DNA from: CAIPBY01 sp041671305
GTDB lineage: Bacteria; Patescibacteriota; Patescibacteriia; 2-01-FULL-39-33
Direction of reading: 5' to 3'
DNA: 20,454 nucleotides
Assembly (NCBI GenBank): GCA_041671305.1
Contig: JBAZBX010000017.1
Coordinates: 1 to 20,454 of the forward strand
The position numbers were made by a program, and so were the translations under genes. The notes beneath the pieces are model-generated. The model saw nothing but the letters and a program-made list of their open reading frames with translations, searched no databases and was not told the DNA's origin. How positions within the stretch are numbered: the stretch's first letter is position 1; each line of letters starts with the position of its first letter. Positions 15,815-20,454 of the stretch are shown in pieces.

Positions 15815-16369
15815 ATGTCTGATAATCGAAAAATTAATTATTGTTTTATGGCGAATGATAACACTCCGCGAATTGTTGTAGTAATAAAATGGAAAAAGGG
15901 AAATCTATATTTCATTGATGTTAATCAGCCATGGAAAAAAAGCTATCACTCTCCTAGAGATGGCGTATCCCAAGTGCACCTAAAGGTAAAGCTGAAGACA
16001 GGTGAAGTTATAGCGGGTGGCCCAGATTTTTGTTGCCCAATTAACGAAATTAAAGGTATTAGACCTTTGGGTGGTGCAGGTATGGAACTAGACAAACTTC
16101 CAAATTTGCCTATCCCCAATAAAAATGATAAAAACTATATCCTAGATACGAGACCTTTTCATCAGAGTAGACTATCAAAAGTACAGTGGTATCATTATTT
16201 AGTTGAACCTGGTAAAGAAAAAGAATTAGAAAAACAATTTGCTAGCCGCGATGATAGTCTAAAAATGTCAGAGCAAGTAGCAATACATACAATTAGTGAT
16301 TCTAATCCACTAATCATAACGGAATTTATACGTATTTGTGACGAAAACCCGTTGTGGTATAAAAAATAA
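15815..16369 (+). CDS. Unknown protein in an inverted-repeat-flanked cassette
   Basis: 184 residues; a second ATG at 15848 would give 173. No signal peptide or TM segment, so probably cytoplasmic. The first half is beta-rich and basic ('RIVVVIKWKKGNLYFIDVNQPWKK', 'QVHLKVKLKTG'), with a Cys pair ('DFCCPINE'); the second half is charged and helical ('EPGKEKELEKQFASR') and ends 'CDENPLWYKK'. I do not recognise a family. The gene sits alone between repeat copies A and B, and copy B begins inside its stop codon, so gene and repeats look like one transferred unit. Such single unknown genes between repeats are often defence, toxin or cargo genes, but nothing in this sequence shows that. Confidence 0.65.
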   Translation: MSDNRKINYCFMANDNTPRIVVVIKWKKGNLYFIDVNQPWKKSYHSPRDGVSQVHLKVKLKTGEVIAGGPDFCCPINEIKGIRPLGGAGMELDKLPNLPIPNKNDKNYILDTRPFHQSRLSKVQWYHYLVEPGKEKELEKQFASRDDSLKMSEQVAIHTISDSNPLIITEFIRICDENPLWYKK

Positions 16370-16451
16370 AGAAATTTTAAAATTTTTTAAAACAATTCCG
16401 ACTGCTGTGGGAAAAAAGAAAAGGAATACACTAGCTAACACGGCATATCTG
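16368..16451 (-). repeat. Island repeat copy B (inverted to A)
   Basis: 16368-16397 and 16412-16428 are the exact reverse complements of the 30-base and 17-base blocks of copy A; the 14-base centre (16398-16411) differs. The outer flank holds CGGCATATCTG (16441-16451), whose complement reappears in the flank of copy C. Confidence 0.8.
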
Positions 16452-16485
16452 GTTCGCAAGCTAAAAAAAATATTTAAAAAAATAC

Positions 16486-16715
16486 ATGACTGAAAAAAAG
16501 CTCTCCATATTACAGGCAAAGATTCAACTTTTGTAGACTGCGATATTGAAGGCGTCAAGGATGATGGGCAGGGCACCACAATGATTAGGACTAGAATATT
16601 CAACTTTCGTAAAAAACATCCTAACTTATGGCTTGGAAGTATTATATCCTTACTTGTAGCAATTATCGGAGGCATTGTGATTCTGTTCGTTGAATATGGA
16701 TATTTTGTTAAATAA
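16486..16715 (+). pseudogene. Small membrane protein split by a -1 shift at A AAA AAG
   Basis: From ATG 16486 the frame reads M-T-E-K-K-L and stops at TAG 16534-16536. A -1 shift at the heptamer A AAA AAG (16494-16500) continues without interruption to TAA 16713-16715 and gives about 76 residues: an N-terminal 'LHITGKDSTFVDCDIEGV' segment of the kind seen in small repeat-rich cassette proteins, a basic stretch 'RIFNFRKKHPNLW', then one TM helix ('LGSIISLLVAIIGGIVILFV'). The heptamer in exactly this phase is the slippery site used for programmed -1 frameshifting in E. coli dnaX, so either a one-base deletion in a run of A or true recoding explains it. An internal ATG at 16581 could start a 44-residue version. 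No SD. The gene lies between repeat copies B and C. Confidence 0.55.
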
Positions 16716-16785
16716 TTTTTTCTAAACGCTTGCTCACCAAAATTTCGCCTCCATTTTATAAATAATAAGAAAGTCGGCGAAACTT

Positions 16786-16858
16786 CAGATATGCCTAACG
16801 TTATCTGGAATATTCCTTTTCTTTTCTGAGCTATCGCTAAATTGTTTTAAAAAAATTC
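16786..16858 (+). repeat. Island repeat copy C
   Basis: 16811-16858 matches copy A (TATTCCTTTTCTTTT, a centre with GCTATC, AATTGTTTTAAAAAA) in the same direction. The flank CAGATATGCC (16786-16795) is the inverse of the flank of copy B, and CAGATA/TATCTG (from 16786 and ending 16807) forms a short hairpin. Confidence 0.75.
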
Positions 16859-16888
16859 AAGCTCCGGACGGTAGTTACCGTACGGAGC
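16847..16888 (-). terminator. Terminator of the GC-rich minus-strand gene
   Basis: On the minus strand, GCTCCG-x-ACGGT and ACCGT-x-CGGAGC (16861-16888, one mismatch, 4-base loop) form an 11-pair stem followed by TTGAATTTTTTT within repeat C. It lies 19 bases after the stop of the gene at 16908-17174. Confidence 0.75.
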
Positions 16889-16907
16889 AATGTGTGCGAG
16901 TGCGCGC

Positions 16908-17174
16908 TCAGTCCTCCCTCCCCAGGTTTGGGCCAGTGTGCCCTTGGAGACAGTGCGGCATCTCAATTTTGTGGCCCTGAAAGCTAAACATGTCCACGAG
17001 TGCCATGCAGTAGCCATAGACGCGTTCGTTGTTGCCACATCGTTTTGACCACGTAGTAAATTGTCCAAGCCAGTCGGCACTGAGCGGTCCAACAAAGTCC
17101 CCGGCTTGCACTTCCACCGTCCCGCCCGCGTCATCGTGGCTTTTGTCCCAACGGACAAAAATTTTCAATCTCAT
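16908..17174 (-). CDS. GC-rich unknown protein, self-contained acquired unit
   Basis: 88 residues, minus strand, ATG at 17174-17172 behind the SD-like GAGGGA. It starts 'MRLKIFVRWDKSHDDAGG', contains 'GDFVGPLSADWLGQFTTW' and several Cys and His ('PHCLQGHTG' near the end), with no signal or TM segment. I do not recognise it. The coding reading is favoured because promoter, SD, frame and terminator line up on one strand. The region is about 60% G+C in a hand count of 16861-16980, far above the flanks, a strong sign of recent transfer. An overlapping 103-residue minus frame (17158-16847) is the alternative; it lacks the SD and runs through the terminator. Confidence 0.55.
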   Translation of the reverse strand: MRLKIFVRWDKSHDDAGGTVEVQAGDFVGPLSADWLGQFTTWSKRCGNNERVYGYCMALVDMFSFQGHKIEMPHCLQGHTGPNLGRED

Positions 17175-17227
17175 TCTGAAATTCCCTCTTTCGTTTTGCT
17201 AGTTCACTCTAAACTAGGCATTCCAGT

Positions 17228-17256
17228 ATTATATCATATATAAGCAATTTTGTCAA
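17228..17256 (-). promoter_or_regulatory. Consensus sigma70 promoter of the GC-rich gene
   Basis: On the minus strand TTGACA (17256-17251), exactly 17 bases, TATAAT (17233-17228). The leader of about 47 bases holds a 6-bp hairpin CTAGTT/AACTAG (17199-17217). Confidence 0.8.
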
Positions 17257-17280
17257 TATTGAATGTTAAAAAGAGTCATA

Positions 17281-17313
17281 AATAATCTAAATTAAGCTAG
17301 ATTATTATATTTT
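17281..17313. terminator. AT-rich hairpin between divergent units
   Basis: AATAATCTA (17281-17289) pairs with TAGATTATT (17298-17306) and is followed by ATATTTTT. All but two pairs are A-T, so termination would be weak. It separates the minus-strand gene from the methyltransferase promoter. Confidence 0.35.
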
Positions 17314-17376
17314 TCTCTCACGCCACTAAAGTTTTAAATAAAACAGTAGTCATTTACAGTCAATAGTAGTAAACTA

Positions 17377-17404
17377 TTGATTTTTTATTTTTTTATTGTA
17401 TAAT
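17377..17404 (+). promoter_or_regulatory. Promoter of the SD-bearing methyltransferase
   Basis: TTGATT (17377-17382), 16-base spacer, TATAAT (17399-17404). The -35 lies in the right arm of a CAATAG/CTATTG hairpin (17361-17379), which could serve as an operator. Confidence 0.6.
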
Positions 17405-17446
17405 CATATATTGTGTTAATTGCTACAAGAGCAAAGGAGGTAACAC

Positions 17447-18175
17447 ATGCACAATACAGCTCGTTTAGTCTTTGAGTGGACTAGGTACCTGCGTGAGCAA
17501 CATGTAGGCGTGGTTGATTTCCATGAGATCCCGCCGTATCTAGAAGGGAGTAATAGCGCTAGAGTCGCCAATCTCGTTGGTCAATTTCCAGAATTGAAAG
17601 GATTTCTGGAGGGTATGAGGAATGGATTTAGAATTCCTCCGGAAGTAGCGAAGCGCCTGCCTGACATCATATGTTGGGATTTAATCGGGTGCTATATGTA
17701 TTCCGAGGGTATATTCTACAGATCCGAGGTAGAGATATCATTTTTGGGTACATTTCTGGAAACTTTCTCTGGTGGTAGAGGTACGGTGCTGGATATCGGT
17801 TGCGGTACGGGGCATCGATTGAATTTTCTAAGCAGTCGTGGCATTGTATCCGGACAGTGTATTGGCATTGATTTTGATAAGTCGTTACTAGCTAAGGCTA
17901 AGGCTCAAGCCAAGAGGGAGAAGGCAAAAGTAGAATATGTCGCCGGAGATTGCAGGTCATTACCATTGCCTAGCGAAAGCATTGATTATGCCTATGCGTT
18001 CTTCTTGCTTTCATGGGTAGACAATTGGAAAAAGGTTATCCTGGAGGCGTGTAGGGTATTGAAGAGGGGCGGGGTTGTCTATATTTCCAATTGTTGCATT
18101 GAATGCAGAAATCCAATCGAGAAGGGTTCTGTTGCGCAGTATCTCCAAGAATTACACTTTTTAGATTATAATTAA
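17447..18175 (+). CDS. Class I SAM-dependent methyltransferase with N-terminal extension
   Basis: 242 residues. Motif I 'TVLDIGCGTGHRL' at about 113-125, 'CIGIDFD' (138-144) with Asp142 to bind the ribose of SAM, 'AGDCRSLPLPSESIDYAYA' (166-184) and 'EACRVLKRGGVVYISN' (200-215) mark a Methyltransf_11-type enzyme. The first 100 residues are an extra domain of helical character, possibly for substrate binding; the methyl acceptor is not evident. It has a near-perfect SD (AAAGGAGGT, 17434-17442) six bases from the ATG, unlike the resident genes, so it may have come from an SD-using donor. It adjoins the GC-rich unit but is divergent from it, and ends 39 bases before the DUF5654-like gene. Confidence 0.8.
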   Translation: MHNTARLVFEWTRYLREQHVGVVDFHEIPPYLEGSNSARVANLVGQFPELKGFLEGMRNGFRIPPEVAKRLPDIICWDLIGCYMYSEGIFYRSEVEISFLGTFLETFSGGRGTVLDIGCGTGHRLNFLSSRGIVSGQCIGIDFDKSLLAKAKAQAKREKAKVEYVAGDCRSLPLPSESIDYAYAFFLLSWVDNWKKVILEACRVLKRGGVVYISNCCIECRNPIEKGSVAQYLQELHFLDYN

Positions 18176-18214
18176 TAAAGTCAACTATTAAATTACCAAA
18201 AATAAATTATCAAT

Positions 18215-18508
18215 ATGCCCATAATTGAAAAACTAGGTGAAAGCACCAAAAAAGGAATTAAGAAAACTAAAGAGTACAAATTGGAAGTGTTACAAAAAAT
18301 GTCGGATTTGGCTACGGCCGGCTTCGGTTTGGTAGCTGCCTTGGCTTGGAACGATGCTATCAAAGGAGCTTTTGATAAATTTTTGCCCAAGGGTAGCGGT
18401 TTGCTTGCCCAATTTTTGTATGCAATTCTTGTTACCGTCTTGATAGTTGTCATAACCATGCAATTAGGTAAATTAGTAAATTTAGCAAAGAATAAAGAAG
18501 AAAAATAA
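18215..18508 (+). CDS. DUF5654-like small membrane protein
   Basis: 97 residues. An amphipathic basic N-terminus ('KKGIKKTKEYKLEVLQK') is followed by two hydrophobic segments, about 32-50 ('ATAGFGLVAALAWNDAI') and 63-87 ('LAQFLYAILVTVLIVVIT'), and a Lys-rich end, so both ends are probably cytoplasmic. The 'GFGLVAALAWNDAIK' stretch is what I associate with DUF5654, found in archaea and CPR bacteria; the match is from memory. Function unknown. No SD, as for resident genes. It stands just before the promoter at 18522 and may share a transcript with the methyltransferase in front. Confidence 0.7.
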   Translation: MPIIEKLGESTKKGIKKTKEYKLEVLQKMSDLATAGFGLVAALAWNDAIKGAFDKFLPKGSGLLAQFLYAILVTVLIVVITMQLGKLVNLAKNKEEK

Positions 18509-18521
18509 TATTAGCTAATTC

Positions 18522-18550
18522 TTGACAAAAATATTAAAAAAGAATATAAT
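18522..18550 (+). promoter_or_regulatory. Consensus sigma70 promoter P1 of the 23S leader
   Basis: TTGACA (18522-18527), 17 bases, TATAAT (18545-18550): the best plus-strand promoter in the window. The start would be near 18557. It drives the structured leader or small RNA that ends at 18751. Confidence 0.8.
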
Positions 18551-18584
18551 AATAATGTTCTTCTAAACTTGATTTTTGGGTAGA

Positions 18585-18593
18585 TTATCCACA
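18585..18593 (+). promoter_or_regulatory. Second perfect DnaA-box sequence
   Basis: TTATCCACA in the same orientation as the one at 2525-2533, about 28 bases after the predicted P1 start, so bound DnaA could act as a roadblock there. Confidence 0.35.
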
Positions 18594-18657
18594 GATTCTT
18601 TACAGCTCTTGCTCTAGACAAAACCCAGAAAATAAGATAGAATAATAAAGCTCACAT

Positions 18658-18705
18658 ATGAACACTATTTACCTTTTAACTAGCAACAATTCTCCGACCA
18701 GGTAG
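18658..18705 (+). CDS. Possible 15-residue leader peptide
   Basis: ATG to TAG encodes MNTIYLLTSNNSPTR. The last codons overlap the left arm of hairpin 1 and the antiterminator arm ATTCTCC, and the stop lies in the right arm, so a ribosome here would block that pairing. No SD. The placement is like classic leader peptides, but a chance frame of 15 codons is common, so this rests on position only. Confidence 0.3.
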   Translation: MNTIYLLTSNNSPTR

Positions 18706-18725
18706 GAATTTTTTTGTAAGTATGG

Positions 18726-18751
18726 CCGCTGGAGAATCAAGCGGTTTTTTT
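18726..18751 (+). terminator. Intrinsic terminator in the 23S upstream region
   Basis: CCGCT (18726-18730) pairs with AGCGG (18740-18744) around a nine-base loop, followed by seven T (18745-18751). The loop contains GGAGAAT, which can instead pair with upstream or downstream ATTCTCC copies. Confidence 0.7.
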
Positions 18752-18788
18752 AACGCCAAAATTAGTTTTTAGAGACGTGGTGAATAAG

Positions 18789-18945
18789 GGATTACTCCTC
18801 ATTCTCCGGAAACTAATCCGGTAAAAAGAACTTTGACAATTTGATTATATATTAGGGTATAGTCTTGTCTCTTTGACGAAGACAAGACTACAAAATGCAA
18901 TTTTGAATTTTTTATTTATATATAGAATCGTAATTATAATTCTTG
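18789..18945 (+). promoter_or_regulatory. Second promoter / boxA-like leader before 23S
   Basis: This stretch holds a hairpin GGATTA/TAATCC (18789-18819), then TTGACA (18833-18838) with TATAGT (18858-18863) at a long 19-base spacing. The same bases read as boxA-like GAACTTTGACAA. A perfect 11-bp hairpin (18860-18870 with 18880-18890) follows, with the boxA-core match CTCTTTGA (18869-18876) overlapping its loop, and then CAAAAT-GCA-ATTTTG (18891-18905). Promoter P2 and an antitermination leader are both possible; they may both be right. Confidence 0.45.
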
Positions 18946-19178
18946 TGATTAAATACTAAGTGCAAATGGTGGATGCCTAGACATCAAAAGACGATGAAGG
19001 ACGTAGCAACCTGCGAAAAGTCTCGGGGAGGTGGTAAGCAACCTTTGATCCGGGAATCTCCGAATGGGGAAACCCTTCCTGTTGAAGGCAGGAAATCCAT
19101 AACTGAATACATAGGTTATGCGAAGACAACTCGGTGAAGTGAAACATCTCAGTAGCCGAAGGAAAAGAAAAAATTTAT

Positions 19179-19226
19179 GTCTGTAGATTTATTTATCGTC
19201 GTAAGACGGTGAATGGATCTGTAGAC
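19179..19226 (+). other. Expansion hairpin in 23S domain I
   Basis: Two 22-base arms (19179-19200 and 19205-19226) pair fully, with several G-U pairs, under a GTAA (GNRA-type) tetraloop. The stretch between 'GAAAAGAAA' and 'AGTAGTGGCGAGCG' is about 50 bases longer than in E. coli 23S. Confidence 0.75.
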
Positions 19227-19570
19227 TGTATTCCGTGAGTAGTGGCGAGCGAAAGCGGAGCAGCCTAAACCCTAGCAGTGTAGTATTATTGAAGGATATC
19301 CTTTCGGGGATATTTGTAGATGGTGCTTAAAGGTGTATGCCGTTGCTGTTAGGGGGTTGAAGATTAAGACGTTTACTGCCATACATCAGTGACTCAAATG
19401 ATATTTCTTCCCTAGTGGAATGATCTGGAAAGGTCAGCCAAAGAGGGTGAAAGTCCCGTACGTGAAAGGGGTTATATCTTTGTGGTTTTAATTCTAGAGT
19501 ACTACAGAACTCGAGAAATTCTGTAGGAAGCAGCCGTGACTATACGGTAAGGCTAAATACTTTTGATGAT

Positions 19571-19607
<37 letters not shown>

Positions 19608-20181
19608 CAGCCCGGTAAGGGCGATGAAATAGTATCTGAAACCATTTGCATACAATGAGTCGGAGCTTCGCAGCAATGCGGGGTGACGGCGTTCCTATTG
19701 AAGAATGAGCCAACGAGTTTATTCTACGTTGTTTGTTTAATCCCGACAGGGAGAAGGCAAAGTGAAAGCGAGGCTTAATAGGCCGTATAACAGCGTGGAT
19801 AAGACCCGAAACCGGGTGAGCTAACCATGACCAGGGTGAACCTGATGTAACAATCAGGGGAGGCCCGAACCCACTTGCCGTGCAACACAAGGGGATGAGT
19901 TGTGGTTAGGGGAGAAATTCCAATCGAACTCGGTAATAGCTGGTTCTCCTCGAAATAGCTTTAGGGCTAGCTTTGAGATTAGACCAAGGGGTAGAGCACT
20001 GAATGAGAACGGGTCCGTAAGGATACTTTTTTCAATCAAACTCCGAATACTTGGTATCCGTATCTCAAAAGTCAGACTATGGGGGCTAAGCTCCATCAGT
20101 CAAAAGGGAAACAGCCCAGATCGCCATCTAAGGTCCCTAAATCTACGTTAAGTGTAAAAGGCGGTATCATGACTCCGACAA

Positions 20182-20212
<31 letters not shown>

Positions 20213-20299
20213 TAAAGATAGCGTAACAGCTCACTGGTCAAGTTGTCTTGCGCCGAAAATGTAACGGGGCTAAACGTAGTACCGAAGATGCGAATCCTT

Positions 20300-20350
20300 C
20301 GTCAATCCTAGTTTGTTTTTTATTATAAAAAAGACAACCAAGGATTGACG
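20300..20350 (+). other. Enlarged helix (H45 region) in 23S
   Basis: CGTCAATCCT (20300-20309) pairs with AGGATTGACG (20341-20350), with an AT-rich inner stem of T-run and A-run. It replaces the shorter E. coli hairpin found between 'ACCGAAG' and 'GGGTAG' and is about 25 bases longer. Confidence 0.65.
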
Positions 20351-20454
20351 AGGGGTGGTAGAGGAGTGTTCTAAGCGGGATGAAGCCGTATCCGAGAGGA
20401 GCGGTGGACAGCTTGGAAGCAAGAATGTTGGCATAAGTAGCAAGAATCTGGATG

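Larger units (their letters stand above)
18557..18751 (+). ncRNA. Candidate structured leader/small RNA upstream of 23S
   Basis: About 195 bases from the consensus promoter to a T7-tract terminator, with no ordinary gene. It holds a DnaA box, a 15-codon reading frame (18658-18705), hairpin 1 (18688-18710, followed by a T-run to 18715) and the terminator hairpin 2 (18726-18744). ATTCTCC (18689-18695, arm of hairpin 1) is the exact complement of GGAGAAT (18731-18737, loop of hairpin 2), so the structures can exclude one another as in attenuators. A second ATTCTCC lies at 18801-18807. Whether this is a free RNA or an rRNA leader cannot be told by reading. Confidence 0.5.

Noticed and set aside
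16310..16675. 121-residue minus-strand frame across repeat B
   Set aside because: It runs through the end of the 15815-16369 gene, the repeat and the antisense of the small TM protein; no initiation signals.
15712..16858. Integron attC sites
   Set aside because: The flank of copy C contains GCCTAAC (GTTAGGC on the other strand), like an attC core, but no matching second core lies at the far end, copies A and B lack it, and no integrase is present.
16847..17158. 103-residue minus-strand frame in the GC-rich unit
   Set aside because: It overlaps the better-supported 88-residue frame, has no SD and would run through the terminator hairpin.
17061..17243. 60-residue plus-strand frame opposite the GC-rich gene
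   Set aside because: It covers the minus-strand start and promoter and has no signals of its own.

Overview
The window looks like a piece of a small, AT-rich Candidate Phyla Radiation (Patescibacteria, probably Parcubacteria-type) genome. This is inferred from content: an unusual load of secreted, Ser/Thr-rich surface proteins (lamin-tail, PKD, Fn3-like and endosialidase-chaperone modules), a single-TM helix-turn-helix protein, almost no Shine-Dalgarno sequences in front of the resident genes, compact palindromic repeats, a 23S rRNA gene with no 16S gene in the 18.9 kb before it, and standard use of TGA as stop. I cannot name the lineage more closely from sequence alone.

Layout. 1-7704 is a rightward cell-surface block: the end of a membrane-anchored protein, two secreted proteins (the second with Cys-rich motifs, an Fn3-like fold and a TM anchor), then, behind its own promoter and three consecutive perfect palindromes, a membrane-anchored HTH protein followed three bases later by a 1537-residue surface fibre-like protein with 167-residue repeats, an LVIVD-type propeller and a C-terminal S74 self-cleaving chaperone. 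7774-10621 holds a small methyltransferase, a three-TM protein, a radical SAM/SPASM-like protein and YraN. 10632-12114 is nusA with its own promoter, a terminator-like hairpin in the leader and a terminator behind it. A 122-bp MITE-like repeat separates nusA from a convergent 874-residue lamin-tail/PKD/OB-fold surface protein (12261-14885, minus). 

14933-15128 is tRNA-Leu(UAG), whose leader carries a second copy of the first 17 tRNA bases with a 36-bp palindrome inserted into it. 15169-15603 is a nucleoside 2-deoxyribosyltransferase-like protein. 15.65-17.45 kb is an accessory island: three copies of one AT-rich repeat, two of them inverted around a gene of unknown function; a small membrane-protein gene broken, or programmed, at an A AAA AAG slippery heptamer; and a GC-rich minus-strand gene that carries its own consensus promoter, SD and terminator. 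A methyltransferase with a consensus SD (17447-18175) and a DUF5654-like membrane protein follow.

From 18509 to 18945 there is no ordinary gene, but the stretch is densely structured: a consensus promoter, a DnaA box, a 15-codon reading frame overlapping mutually exclusive RNA hairpins with T-tracts, then a second promoter/boxA-like region leading into the 23S rRNA gene (from about 18946, running off the right edge), which has two enlarged helices. The surface genes probably act together in envelope display or attachment. The strongest leads for new biology are the leader upstream of 23S, the palindrome-controlled HTH-TM/fibre pair, the nusA leader hairpin and the repeat-flanked cassettes.
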